Below, piece after piece: positions 43,004-52,087 of a stretch of 64,000 bases of DNA. Each line of letters opens with the position of its first letter. Positions within the stretch are counted from its first letter, which is position 1. Made by a program: the position numbers and the translations under genes. Where the stretch lies: assembly GCF_002796985.1 (NCBI RefSeq), contig NZ_PEKX01000002.1:310001-374000 (forward strand), written 5' to 3'. Source of the stretch: Pseudomonas sp. Lineage in GTDB: Bacteria; Pseudomonadota; Gammaproteobacteria; Pseudomonadales; Pseudomonadaceae. Under the pieces are notes generated by a model that saw only the letters and a program-made list of their open reading frames with translations, ran no database searches and had not been told where the DNA came from.

Positions 43004-44326
43004 TTGTTCTCCCAATTCGCCCTCCACGAACGCCTGCTCAAGGCGCTCGATTCGTTGTCCTTCACCGAGCCGACCCCGGTCCAGGCTGCGGCCATTCCGA
43101 AGGCCCTGGAGGGACGCGACCTGCGGGTGACGGCGCAGACCGGCAGCGGCAAGACCGCTGCCTTCCTGCTGCCGCTGCTGCATCGCCTGCTCGCCGAGGA
43201 GAAGCCCAAGACCGGCGCCCGTGCGCTGATCCTGCTGCCGACCCGCGAACTGGCCCAGCAGACCCTCAAGGAAGTCGAGCGCTTCGCCCAGTTCACCTAC
43301 ATCAAGGCCTGCCTGATTACCGGCGGCGAAGATTTCAAGGTGCAGGGCGCGCGTCTGCGCAAGAACCCGGAAATCATCATCGGCACTCCGGGCCGCCTGA
43401 ACGAGCAGTTCAATGCCGGCAACCTGCCGCTGGGCGATGTTGAAGTGCTGATCCTCGATGAAGCCGACCGCATGCTCGACATGGGCTTCTCCGAAGACGT
43501 GCTCAAGCTCGCCGCGCAGTGCCCGGAACAGCGCCAGACTCTGCTGTTTTCCGCCACCAGCGGTAGCGGCCTGCATGAGATGGTCGAGAAAGTCCTGCGC
43601 GAGCCTGAGGTTCTGCAACTCAACCGCGTCAGCGAGCTGAACGAGGACGTCAGCCAGCAGGTGATCCTGACCGACCACGTCGGCCACAAGGAGCAACTGC
43701 TGCAGTGGCTGCTGACCAATGAAACCTATGAGAAGGCCATTGTCTTCACCAACACCCGCGTGGCGGCCGATCGCCTGACCGGCCGGCTGATCGCCGCCGG
43801 GCACAAGGTCTTCGTGCTGCACGGCGAGAAGGACCAGAAGGACCGCAAGCTGGCCATCGAGCGTCTGAAGCAGGGCGCGGTGAAGATTCTGGTGGCCACC
43901 GACGTGGCTGCCCGTGGTCTGGACGTCGACGGCCTGGACCTGGTGATCAACTTCGACATCCCGCGCCGGGGTGACGAGTACGTGCACCGCATCGGCCGCA
44001 CCGGTCGCGCAGGCGCCTCGGGCGCGGCGATTTCGCTGGTTGGCCATGGCGACTGGAACCTGATGTCGAGCATCGAGCGCTACCTCAAGCTGCGCTTCGA
44101 GTTGCGCGTCATCAACGAGCTGAAGGCCACCTACAAGGGGCCGAAGAAGGTCAAGGCATCCGGCAAGGCCGCCGGTACCAAGAAGAAAAAGGATGATGCG
44201 AAGAAGACCGGTGGCAAGGCGGCAGCGAAGAAGAAGCCCGCCGCCAAGCGCAAGGCCGGTCCGTCCAAGGTCGTGAGCCAGGACGGCCTGGCGCCGCTCA
44301 AGCGCAAGAAGCCGGCAGCGGAATAA
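43004..44326 (+). CDS. DEAD-box ATP-dependent RNA helicase (RhlE-like)
   Basis: A 440-residue helicase: Q motif FTEPTPVQAAAI, P-loop AQTGSGKT (44-51), PTRELAQQ, TPGR, DEAD box LDEADRMLDMGF, SAT, and HRIGRTGRAG. A Lys/Ala-rich basic tail of about 55 residues follows from about 385 and should bind RNA. I chose TTG 43004 (MFSQFALHERLL) because GAGG lies 7 bases upstream and it matches the usual start of these proteins; an ATG at 42965 would add 13 residues. It resembles PA3950 as I recall. Confidence 0.92.
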   Translation: MFSQFALHERLLKALDSLSFTEPTPVQAAAIPKALEGRDLRVTAQTGSGKTAAFLLPLLHRLLAEEKPKTGARALILLPTRELAQQTLKEVERFAQFTYIKACLITGGEDFKVQGARLRKNPEIIIGTPGRLNEQFNAGNLPLGDVEVLILDEADRMLDMGFSEDVLKLAAQCPEQRQTLLFSATSGSGLHEMVEKVLREPEVLQLNRVSELNEDVSQQVILTDHVGHKEQLLQWLLTNETYEKAIVFTNTRVAADRLTGRLIAAGHKVFVLHGEKDQKDRKLAIERLKQGAVKILVATDVAARGLDVDGLDLVINFDIPRRGDEYVHRIGRTGRAGASGAAISLVGHGDWNLMSSIERYLKLRFELRVINELKATYKGPKKVKASGKAAGTKKKKDDAKKTGGKAAAKKKPAAKRKAGPSKVVSQDGLAPLKRKKPAAE

Positions 44327-44344
44327 GCCTCTCGCGTGACCTCG

Positions 44345-44377
44345 AACGCCTCCCCTGACCGGGAGGCGTTTTCGTTT
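44345..44377 (+). terminator. Intrinsic terminator after the DEAD-box gene
   Basis: AACGCCTCCC pairs with GGGAGGCGTT around CTGACC, followed by a short TTCGTTTG. It lies between the helicase and the convergent MFS gene. Confidence 0.8.
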
Positions 44378-44385
44378 GTGGGCCG

Positions 44386-46050
44386 CTAACCCAGCGTTTC
44401 CGGCGGTGCCTCGTAACTGCCCGACTCGTAGCTCACCCCGTGGCGGATCACCGGCGGCGCGTCACCTGCATGCAGGCTGGTAACGTTGTCGATGATCGTC
44501 TTGTCCTCCAGGGTCATGCGGTCGAGCATGCGCAGGTGGCCGATCCAGTTGTCCACCAGGAACAGTTCCTGCCACACCTCCGGGTTGCTGACGTCGCGGT
44601 ACAGCGCCCAGCGCTCCGCACCGTTGCGCAGGCGCAGGCGGCGCAGCGGCTTGGCGGAGCGGACGAAGTCGCGGGTGCGTTCGGCGGGAATCCGGTACTC
44701 GATGGAGACCAGCACCGAGCCGCGCTCGGGGTTGAATACGAAGGTCGGCTGCCCCGGCACACCGCCCGGTGCGCGGGCGATGCTGGTCGAGTCGAGTTCC
44801 GGCAGCCGCGAGTTGTACAGCAGCGCCACTGAGACCAGTAGCAGGCAGCCGGCGGCGATCAGCGCGCCCTGTACGCCCATGGTCTCGGCGAAGTGGCCCC
44901 AGAGGAAGGAGCCCGCCGCCAGCCCGCCGTAGATGGCGGTCTGATAGAGCGCCAAGGCCCGCGCCTTGACCCAGTCGGGTACGAGAATCTGCACGGCGGA
45001 GTTGTAGGTGGCCACCGCCGCGATCCAGCACGCCCCGCCCAGCACCAGTGCGGGAAAGATCACCCAGAGATTGTCGACCCAGCCCAGGGTGAGCATGACC
45101 AGGGCCAGGATGGCGGCCGCGAAGCTGATCAGCCGGCTGCTGCCCAGCCAATGGCGGGCCTTGCCGACCACGGTACTGGCGACGATGGCGCCCAGGCCGA
45201 GAGCGCCGAGCATGTAGCCATACACCGACGCGCTGCCGTCGGGGTTGCGGTGCGCCAGCAACGGCAGCAATGCCCATACAGCGCTGGCCGACAGGCCGAA
45301 GACCGCCGAGCGCAGCATCACCAGGCGGGTGACGCTGGAGTACTGGGTGAAGCGCAGTGCCGCGATCACGCCTTCGAAGATGTGCTCCGGCGGCAGCGTG
45401 CGCTTGGGCACGTCGCGGCGCCATTGCCAGATCGCCCAGATCAGCGAGGCGTAGCAGATGCAGTTGAACAGGAAGACCCAGGAGGCTCCGGTGGCCGACA
45501 GCAGCAGGCCGCCGATGGCCGGGCCGACGGCGCGCGCGACGTTGTAGTTGACGCTGTTGAGCAGCACCGCATCGCCGAGCATCCGCGCTGGCACTTGTTC
45601 GTTCACCGCCGCCTGCCAGGCAGGGATGGTGATCGAGCTGCCCAGCGACAGCCAGAGGATCGACATGATCAGCAGCAACGGGTCGAGGTAGCCCATGAAC
45701 GCCAGCACCGTCACCAGTGCCGCGCCGGAGAGCTCGACAGTCAGGCCCACCAGCATGATCTTGCGTCGGTCGTAGTTGTCGGCCAGCACGCCGGACATGA
45801 TCGACAGCAGCACCAGCGGCAGCGCCGAGGCGACCTGGATCATCGCCACCATCAAGGGGCTGGCGTGAGCTTCGGTGACCACCCAGGCGGCGGCGACCGA
45901 TTGCGCCCAGGTGCCCAGGTTGGCGAACAGGTTGCAGATCCAGATGATGCGGAAGGCGGCGATGCTGAAGGGGGCGAGGGCGCCACTGCGGGGTTCGGCT
46001 GGATCGGGCTTGAGGGGGAGGTCTTGCTTGGGTGAAACGGACTGCAGCAT
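44386..46050 (-). CDS. MFS exporter (EntS/MFS_3 type) with C-terminal soluble domain
   Basis: A 554-residue protein. Residues about 30-420 form an MFS transporter with twelve hydrophobic helices, including the GxLaDRxxRR-type loop as SGVLADNYDRRKIML. The last 120 residues form a soluble domain (RGSVLVSIEYRIPAERTRDF, then FLVDNWIGHLRML) that looks like an ABM-type fold and is part of many MFS_3 proteins. Substrate unknown. I chose ATG 46050; the 68 residues upstream in frame are not family-like. It is divergent from the phospholipase-like gene. Confidence 0.87.
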   Translation of the reverse strand: MLQSVSPKQDLPLKPDPAEPRSGALAPFSIAAFRIIWICNLFANLGTWAQSVAAAWVVTEAHASPLMVAMIQVASALPLVLLSIMSGVLADNYDRRKIMLVGLTVELSGAALVTVLAFMGYLDPLLLIMSILWLSLGSSITIPAWQAAVNEQVPARMLGDAVLLNSVNYNVARAVGPAIGGLLLSATGASWVFLFNCICYASLIWAIWQWRRDVPKRTLPPEHIFEGVIAALRFTQYSSVTRLVMLRSAVFGLSASAVWALLPLLAHRNPDGSASVYGYMLGALGLGAIVASTVVGKARHWLGSSRLISFAAAILALVMLTLGWVDNLWVIFPALVLGGACWIAAVATYNSAVQILVPDWVKARALALYQTAIYGGLAAGSFLWGHFAETMGVQGALIAAGCLLLVSVALLYNSRLPELDSTSIARAPGGVPGQPTFVFNPERGSVLVSIEYRIPAERTRDFVRSAKPLRRLRLRNGAERWALYRDVSNPEVWQELFLVDNWIGHLRMLDRMTLEDKTIIDNVTSLHAGDAPPVIRHGVSYESGSYEAPPETLG

Positions 46051-46271
46051 GGGGACGCCCTTATCTCGAGTGGTCGGTACACGCGTGGCCGCGGTGCCTT
46101 TCCATGCCGGGCAAGTGTAGTGGCTGGGACGGTTCGTGCCATTGATGATGGTCAGCGATGGCGTTATCCGTGACTCGCGCTGGCAAGCTTCGACAGTGCC
46201 GGCGTGGCTTGGTGTTGTTAGGCTGCGTCGGAATTTTCCGTATTTCACTGCCAAATAAGAGCGAAGAGCCG

Positions 46272-47582
46272 ATGAAGCGACTTTCCACCTGCCTGCTGGC
46301 CGGCCTGCTGGCCCTGCCGCAAAGCCTCTGGGCCTGGTCCAATCACACCTTGGGTAGCTACCTCTCCTTGCAGCAATTGCCGGCGGTCGCCCAGGCCCCG
46401 GAGGTCGAAGTGGAGCCGCTGGAGAGCTTCGTCAGCCAGCAGCGTGCCGGCCTGGTGAAGTTGCTGGATGAGCAGGAGGCCTATGCCCGCGAACACTTCC
46501 GCCAGTACCCGCCACGCCCGGACGACCTGCGTCTGAGCGAGGACGGCCGCGATGACCTGCGCAAGGCGTTCCTCATGGCGCTGCGCCTGAACCCCGAGAT
46601 CAAGCTGGCGACCGCCGTGCAGCCGCCGCCCGGCGGTGAGCTGCCGAGCGCTGAATTGCAGAAGCATGTCGCGCTGCAACCCGCGGACGTACTGGTTTTT
46701 CGCAACCTTTCCGGCTGGAACCAGTGGCGCTTCGTGCAGTTGCAGGCGGGGGAGAAGATTCCCGCGTTGGACGTGCTGGCCAGCGCCGCCGATGAGCCGG
46801 ACTTCGGCCATGACATCAACCTGTTCAGTGACAACCCCGGTGAAGCCGGCCAGCGCTATGGCTTCGGCCCCCAGCCGTTCGGTGACCCGCGCTATGAGTT
46901 CAGCTCCCAGGCGCCGTTCCACATGGGCTTCTACCACGAGGACGCGATCATCTTCACCGGTGCGCCGTACCTGGAGCGAAACTGGCCGGAATGGCGCGCC
47001 TACCAGTTCTACGGCCTGGCGCGTTTCGCCTTCGACAAGGGGCACCCGTACTGGGGTTACCGCTTCCTCGGTTGGGCGATGCACTACATCCAGGACATGA
47101 CCCAGCCCTACCACTCGACGCCGCTGCCGGGCGAGACCACCGCCAGCATGCTGTGGACGGCGGGCAAGTCCATCGCCGGCTTCGACGCTGACAAGCAGGC
47201 GGCGATCCAGCGCGTGGCGGACCGGCATACGGGTGTGGAGCGTTATCAGGTGGACTGGCTGCGCGAGACGCTGCGCCAGGGCGGGCAGGCGCCGTTGCTG
47301 GCGGCCTATGCCGACGTCAGCACCGATGGTGCCTATCCGCCGTATTCGACGGAGTATCTGCGCGAAGTGGTGGCGAGTGAATCGCATGCCCATGCGGCGG
47401 CATTCGATGCGGCCATTGGTCATTGGCTGGAGAACGAGAAGACGCCGGCGGGGGATTTCAGTGCGGGGAACTCACCGGAGCCGTTCCGTCACGATGAGGC
47501 GTTGGACGAGCAGATTCTGCAATTGATCCGGCACTTCGGCGCGCACAGTCGCAATATCGCGAAGGCGGCCTTGCAGCCCTGA
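46272..47582 (+). CDS. Exported zinc phospholipase C / S1-P1 nuclease-fold protein
   Basis: A 436-residue protein with a signal peptide of about 21 residues ending LWA, so the mature protein would begin with Trp, as in zinc phospholipase C and S1/P1 nucleases where the N-terminal Trp binds zinc. The central motif GWAMHYIQDMTQPYHS supplies H-x3-D-x5-H, and other His/Asp occur in PDFGHD and FHMGFYHED. The family is fairly clear, the substrate (phospholipid or nucleic acid) is not. At 415 mature residues it is longer than Bacillus PLC (245). Confidence 0.72.
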   Translation: MKRLSTCLLAGLLALPQSLWAWSNHTLGSYLSLQQLPAVAQAPEVEVEPLESFVSQQRAGLVKLLDEQEAYAREHFRQYPPRPDDLRLSEDGRDDLRKAFLMALRLNPEIKLATAVQPPPGGELPSAELQKHVALQPADVLVFRNLSGWNQWRFVQLQAGEKIPALDVLASAADEPDFGHDINLFSDNPGEAGQRYGFGPQPFGDPRYEFSSQAPFHMGFYHEDAIIFTGAPYLERNWPEWRAYQFYGLARFAFDKGHPYWGYRFLGWAMHYIQDMTQPYHSTPLPGETTASMLWTAGKSIAGFDADKQAAIQRVADRHTGVERYQVDWLRETLRQGGQAPLLAAYADVSTDGAYPPYSTEYLREVVASESHAHAAAFDAAIGHWLENEKTPAGDFSAGNSPEPFRHDEALDEQILQLIRHFGAHSRNIAKAALQP

Positions 47583-47661
47583 CGGCCTGTCGCTGTAGCA
47601 GAGAGGAGGGTTGGCATTCCCGCCGGGGCTGCGTGGGCCCCGGCAGGAACACACCCATCGC

Positions 47662-47925
47662 TTAGCCGCCGGAGCAGCCGTTACCCCACACCTGGTATTC
47701 GACGGTGTGGCGCAGGCCTTGGGAGTCTTCGTAGGTCATGCGCGCCGGCACGATGCCGCACTGGTCGGAGACGTCAGTGGTCGAGATCACGTGGGCGACA
47801 TCCAGTTTCATGTCGTAGGTGTACTGCTCCACGGCCGCGCTTGGCGCCTGGTCGCTGGCATTCGCCTGCTCGGCCAGGGCGAGCGAAGAGAAGCCCAGCA
47901 TGGCCAGGATGACTACAGCTTTCAT
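47662..47925 (-). CDS. DUF2790 exported small protein (two-Cys paralogue)
   Basis: An 87-residue protein with a signal peptide (about 1-18, cleavage after ALA) and DUF2790 features: YTYDMKLDVAHV, CGIVPARMTYEDSQG, HTVEYQVWGNGC. Two Cys in the mature part (in DQCGIV and GNGC) could form a disulfide. Function unknown. AGGTAAAT precedes the ATG. It is a paralogue of 16303-16569. Confidence 0.87.
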   Translation of the reverse strand: MKAVVILAMLGFSSLALAEQANASDQAPSAAVEQYTYDMKLDVAHVISTTDVSDQCGIVPARMTYEDSQGLRHTVEYQVWGNGCSGG

Positions 47926-48211
47926 GAATTTACCTGCCTTGTTCCCGGTGTCCGGACGTGACTCGTCCGTAACGTTGAGCGAGGGCTCCGTCGGGAAGCG
48001 TTGGGGAAATGAATTACGGGTCTTGGGTGGTGTTGCGGCGCGCGCTGTAACAGCACGGAAATAATAGGATTTGCCTGACCTGAGTCATATATCCAGGCGC
48101 CAACAAGACTTCGTACTCAGAGGCAATAATCCAGGTGTGACGCGGGTTGCAGGGGTGGCCTTGCGGCGGGCTGTCGCAGGTTGGATCAGGTTCGCGAAGC
48201 TGGGGAATGGC

Positions 48212-48281
48212 GTAGGAGCGGACTCTGTCCGCGATGTCCCCGCCGCGCCGTGCACCTATCGCGGACGGAGTCCGCTCCTAC
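48212..48281. repeat. REP variant with GTCCGCGAT core
   Basis: GTAGGAGCGGACTCTGTCC (48212-48230) and the rest of its arm pair with an inverted copy ending GGAGTCCGCTCCTAC (48258-48281). The ends match the common REP (GTAGGAGCG) but the core is GGAC/GTCC instead of GAGC/GCTC, so it is a separate subfamily. Confidence 0.85.
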
Positions 48282-48303
48282 GATCAACTGGAAATTTCGT
48301 AAC

Positions 48304-48337
48304 GTGCCGTGCCGTGCCGTGCCGTGCCGTGCCGTGC
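48304..48337. repeat. GTGCC tandem pentamer, six copies
   Basis: Six perfect head-to-tail GTGCC copies (48304-48333) are followed by GTGC, wedged between two palindromic elements. The copy number is likely to vary. Confidence 0.92.
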
Positions 48338-48414
48338 GGTTCGCGAGCAAGCTCGCTCCTACGAAGAGCACGACGGTGCGTCTCTGTGCTGTAGGAGCGA
48401 GCTTGCTCGCGAAC
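48338..48414. repeat. REP pair in inverted orientation
   Basis: An inverted unit (48338-48362, GGTTCGCGAG...GCTCCTAC) comes first and a forward unit (48391-48414, GTAGGAGCGAGC...GCGAAC) second, 28 bases apart. This order is the reverse of the other pairs in the window. Confidence 0.9.
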
Positions 48415-48423
48415 CCGCCGATC

Positions 48424-50571
48424 TCAATCGCGCAGCGGCGACTGCGGGTCGAGCAGCGACGTGCGGATGAAGTGCAGGTAGCTGCACACCCGGCGCAGGG
48501 GCGAGGACTCGAAGTGCGGCGGGCGACGGTCGTCGGTAGTACGGGTGGCGTGGATCGCGTGCTCCACCGCCGCCAGTGCCCGCTGGCGGTTGCTCTCGCT
48601 GGGCTGGATGAACAGACGGATCAACGCGCGGCCCAGGGCGCGGATCGCCCGGCGCCAGGGCATGCGCTCGGCGTACCAGGGCTCTTTCGGCAGCACCTCC
48701 TGCTCACGGCGCAGCTCGATGATCGACAGGCCGATCTCCTGCACCTGGAAGGTCCAGCGCAACAGCCGGCGTTGCACATCCGGGCGGCCTGTGGATAACC
48801 CGTAAGCCTGGTTCAGCAGGTCACGGGTGCCGCTTTCGAAGTTGGACGACAAGCCTTTCAGCGGATCGCTGATCACCCGCACTACGCGCAGGCGTAGCTC
48901 GGCTTCCAGGCGCTCCCACAGCCACGGCCGGTTCGGCGGCAGGATGACGATCGCCGCGACCACCGCCATGCCCATCGACAGCAGCATCGCCAGGTATTCG
49001 TTGATGAAGGTGTAGGCGTCGTAGCGCGCGAGGTTCGCCGGCAGCGAGGCGATGCAGAACCACACCAGCAGGCCGACGCCGTAGCCACTCCATTGGGGCC
49101 GGGTGATCAGGAACGCGCCCAGGGCGAACACCGGAGCGAGCACGAAGCACAGCAGCGGGAAGCCATCGATGTGTGGCAGCACGCGGAAGGTCAGGATGAA
49201 GCCGAGCGTGGCGCCGAGCAGCGTGCCGAGGGTCAGTTGCAGGGAGAGTCGCTTGGGGTTGGGCGACGCGGAAGAGAGTGCGGCGATCAGCACCGAAGTC
49301 AGCGCGAAGGTGGCGCCGCTGAGCCAGGAAGTCTCGATCCAGAATACGCCGCCGACTATCACCAGCAACGCGCAGCGGAAACCGGCGACCGCCGCCGCCA
49401 GGGCGTTGGCCTTGGGCGTGAAACGCTCCTTCCACTGTTCGCGCTCGTGCTTGTGTGCGGCCAGCGAGGCGTGGGTCTGGGCGTAATTGTGCATGTCGTC
49501 GACGAAACGGTAGAGCAGTTCGGCGGCGGTCTCGAAATCCAGCTGATCGGCTTCCCGCGGGCAGGTGTGGGTGAGGGTGGTGCGGGCTTCGCGGATGCGC
49601 GGCATCAGGTGGTGCTTGCACAGTTCGAGTTGCACGCTCAGGCGCTCGGCATCCGCTTCGCTGAGCGGCCGGCCGTGCCAGCTGGCGAGCAGTTCGCTGA
49701 CATCGACCAGGCACGGCATCAGCACTTCCAGCACGTTGCTGGCCTGGCGCTCGCGCAGGCGATCGAGCAGGCGCTGCAGGGCATGGAAGCGCGTGGTCAA
49801 CTGCATGAACTCGCTGTTCAGGCGCGCCAGCCGACCGCTACGCAGGCGCATGTGCGGGTCCTCGAAGGCGGTGACGTTGCGCAGGCTTTCCAGGCCCACC
49901 ACCTCGGCGGCGATGCGCGCGCTGGCCTGCTCGAAGCGCTCGCGCTCCAGCGTGCCGTTGAGGCCAGCGCTGGCCAGGCCGGCGAAGTCGCCGAAGCGGG
50001 TGTTCAGTGCGTTGCGCAACGCCGCGGTGCTGGTCTGTGGCAGGACAAGGGCACTGATCACGCCGGTGCAGAGGATGCCCAGGGTGATCTCGATCACCCG
50101 CCACAACGCCTGCATGAAGGCGCCTTCGGGGTGCAGGGTGGCAGGGATGCCGATCATCACCGCCGTATAGCCGGCGAGCAGGCAGGCGTAGGCGCGGAAG
50201 TCGCGGTAGCGCGCCGCGCCGGCGGTGCACAGGCCGACCCAGATCGCCACGCAGAGCAGGAACAGCACGCGCTCCTGAGCGAACAGGGCAATGAAGGTGA
50301 CCATCACCGTGAGCCCGGCGAGGGTGCCGAGGATGCGGTAGAAACTTTTCGCCAGCACCTGCCCGCTCTGCGGCTGCAGCACGATGAAAGCGCTCACCAG
50401 CACGGTATTGGGTTGCGGCAGCTCCAGGCGGTAGGCCAGCCACAGGGCGGTGAAGGCGGTGATCAGCGTCTTGAGGATGAACATCCAGGTGACGCCGTCG
50501 GTGTGCGCCCAGTCGGACAGGGCGAAGCGCACCGCGGCAGCCTTGGGCAGGCGCACGGACAAACTGCTCAT
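48424..50571 (-). CDS. FUSC-family inner-membrane transporter (YccS/AaeB-like)
   Basis: A 715-residue membrane protein with two clusters of hydrophobic helices (about 30-185 and 395-535) flanking soluble regions, the FUSC layout shared by AaeB aromatic-acid efflux proteins and YccS. Motifs include NTVLVSAFIVLQPQSGQVLAKS and a second half FRCALLVIVGGVFWIETSW. The substrate is unknown. ATG 50571 is preceded by GAGATAA; the frame extends upstream to 50661 without support. It has no membrane-fusion partner next to it. Confidence 0.85.
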   Translation of the reverse strand: MSSLSVRLPKAAAVRFALSDWAHTDGVTWMFILKTLITAFTALWLAYRLELPQPNTVLVSAFIVLQPQSGQVLAKSFYRILGTLAGLTVMVTFIALFAQERVLFLLCVAIWVGLCTAGAARYRDFRAYACLLAGYTAVMIGIPATLHPEGAFMQALWRVIEITLGILCTGVISALVLPQTSTAALRNALNTRFGDFAGLASAGLNGTLERERFEQASARIAAEVVGLESLRNVTAFEDPHMRLRSGRLARLNSEFMQLTTRFHALQRLLDRLRERQASNVLEVLMPCLVDVSELLASWHGRPLSEADAERLSVQLELCKHHLMPRIREARTTLTHTCPREADQLDFETAAELLYRFVDDMHNYAQTHASLAAHKHEREQWKERFTPKANALAAAVAGFRCALLVIVGGVFWIETSWLSGATFALTSVLIAALSSASPNPKRLSLQLTLGTLLGATLGFILTFRVLPHIDGFPLLCFVLAPVFALGAFLITRPQWSGYGVGLLVWFCIASLPANLARYDAYTFINEYLAMLLSMGMAVVAAIVILPPNRPWLWERLEAELRLRVVRVISDPLKGLSSNFESGTRDLLNQAYGLSTGRPDVQRRLLRWTFQVQEIGLSIIELRREQEVLPKEPWYAERMPWRRAIRALGRALIRLFIQPSESNRQRALAAVEHAIHATRTTDDRRPPHFESSPLRRVCSYLHFIRTSLLDPQSPLRD

Positions 50572-50915
50572 CGGGCTTATCTCGGCAGGCGGTGGTCGGA
50601 CGGGATCGGGTTTTGATAACCCTGTAATTCGAGACGCGGAAGGGCGGGAAGCACGTTGCACGAAAGGCGGAGCACGGGTGCGAATCCTGGGGTGTCGCGG
50701 CGGGCCGCGTTGGGGAGGGCGATTCTAGAAGTGCGCCGGGGGGCAGGATAAGCTGACGGTTGGATGAATTATTGTTGCCTGAAAGAGCAATAATCCCGTC
50801 GCGACAGCTGTGCGACAATTCGCCGCCTGTCATGAATCTGTAACAAGGCGTTGCTCCCTCGAGCGCCGTTGCAGAGGCCGCCCGCCGTGGCGTGGACAGG
50901 CTCTCAGGAGAAATG
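50572..50915. other. Divergent FUSC / LysR intergenic region
   Basis: These 344 bases separate two divergent genes. An A/T-rich island around 50764-50800 (ATGAATTATTGTTGCC, then AGCAATAATCCC) contains the inverted motif TTATTG...CAATAA and is the likely shared control site, possibly for the LysR protein itself. No gene or REP is seen. Confidence 0.45.
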
Positions 50916-51854
50916 ATGGACCTGCTGCACAACATGCGTGCTTTCGTCTGTGTCGCCGAGACCGGCAGCTTTACCGCCGCCGCCCAGCGCATGGACCTCA
51001 CCACCGCGTACGTCTCGCGGACGGTGGCCAAACTTGAAGCGCACCTGCGCACCCGCTTGCTGCACCGCACCACCCGCCGCATCGCGCTTACCGAAGCCGG
51101 CCAGCGCTACCTGCAGCGCTGCCAGCAGATCCTCGGCTACATCGAGGAGGCCGAGGCCGAGGCGGGCGACGCCCACGCCAGGCCCCACGGCAAGGTGAAG
51201 GTGCATGCCATGACCGGCATCGGCCAGCACTATCTGATCCGCGCGATCTCGCAGTACTGCGAGATCTACCCCGAAGTCAGCTTCGACCTGACCCTGGCCA
51301 ACCGCATCACCGACATCCTCGACGAGGGCTACGACATCTCCGTGGTCATCGCCCAGGAGCTGCCGGATTCGGGCTTCGTCTCCAAGCGCATCGGCAAGAC
51401 CTACAGCGTGCTCTGCGCCTCGCCCGAGTACGTGGCGCGGCATGGCATGCCCCAGCAGCTCGGTGAGCTCACCGAGCACCGCTGCCTGCGTCTGGTGAAC
51501 TCGGTGATGTCGCTGGACAAGTGGCTGTTCGACGGTCCGGCTGGGCAGGAGATGGTTGGCATCAACCAGACCCATTTCCAGGTCAACACCGCTGACGCGA
51601 TGACCGAAGCGGTGCGCGCCGGCATGGGCATTGGCGCGCTGCCGGTGTACTCCGCCGTGCAGGGCCTGAAGGACGGCAGTCTGGTGCGCGTGCTGCCGGA
51701 TTACAGCCTGTTCCACCTCAATGTCTATGCGCTGTATCCGTCGCGCCAGTACCTCGACGCGAAGATCCGCACCTGGGTGGAGTTCCTCCGTGACTGCGTG
51801 CCCGGCATGCTCGAAGAGCACGAGCGGATGATGCTGCAATACCGCACGCAGTGA
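50916..51854 (+). CDS. LysR-family transcriptional regulator
   Basis: A 312-residue LysR-type protein with helix-turn-helix at 1-60 (MRAFVCVAETGSFTAAAQR, then TTAYVSRTVAKLEAHL) and a substrate domain from about 90. The target is unknown; it is divergent from the FUSC gene and lies 233 bases before the TRAP genes. I chose ATG 50916 because AGGAG lies five bases upstream; ATG 50913 and GTG 50892 are alternatives. Confidence 0.9.
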   Translation: MDLLHNMRAFVCVAETGSFTAAAQRMDLTTAYVSRTVAKLEAHLRTRLLHRTTRRIALTEAGQRYLQRCQQILGYIEEAEAEAGDAHARPHGKVKVHAMTGIGQHYLIRAISQYCEIYPEVSFDLTLANRITDILDEGYDISVVIAQELPDSGFVSKRIGKTYSVLCASPEYVARHGMPQQLGELTEHRCLRLVNSVMSLDKWLFDGPAGQEMVGINQTHFQVNTADAMTEAVRAGMGIGALPVYSAVQGLKDGSLVRVLPDYSLFHLNVYALYPSRQYLDAKIRTWVEFLRDCVPGMLEEHERMMLQYRTQ

Positions 51855-52087
51855 TCGAACTGTCTCGCCATTCTGTGTGATTGGCGCCGCTGTCCGGCGG
51901 CATTGAACCCCTGAGCTTCCCCGCACCCGGCATCCGCCGGGTGTTTTTTTGCGCCTGGCGTTCCGATCTGTCGAACGCGGCTTTGGGAAAAGACGAATTC
52001 TCCGAACGCCAACATTTGCGTCAGTCTCACCGCGAGCCTGCCGTCAGGCTCACCTCGCAAGCACAAGAACAAATTGAGGGTGACGCG

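Larger units (their letters stand above)
47926..48423. other. 498-bp gap with clustered repeats
   Basis: No gene is supported. The left part (47926-48200) should hold the promoter of the leftward DUF2790 gene. The right part holds a distinct palindrome (48212-48281), a six-copy GTGCC tandem run (48304-48333) and a REP pair (48338-48414), ending nine bases before the FUSC stop. Confidence 0.6.
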
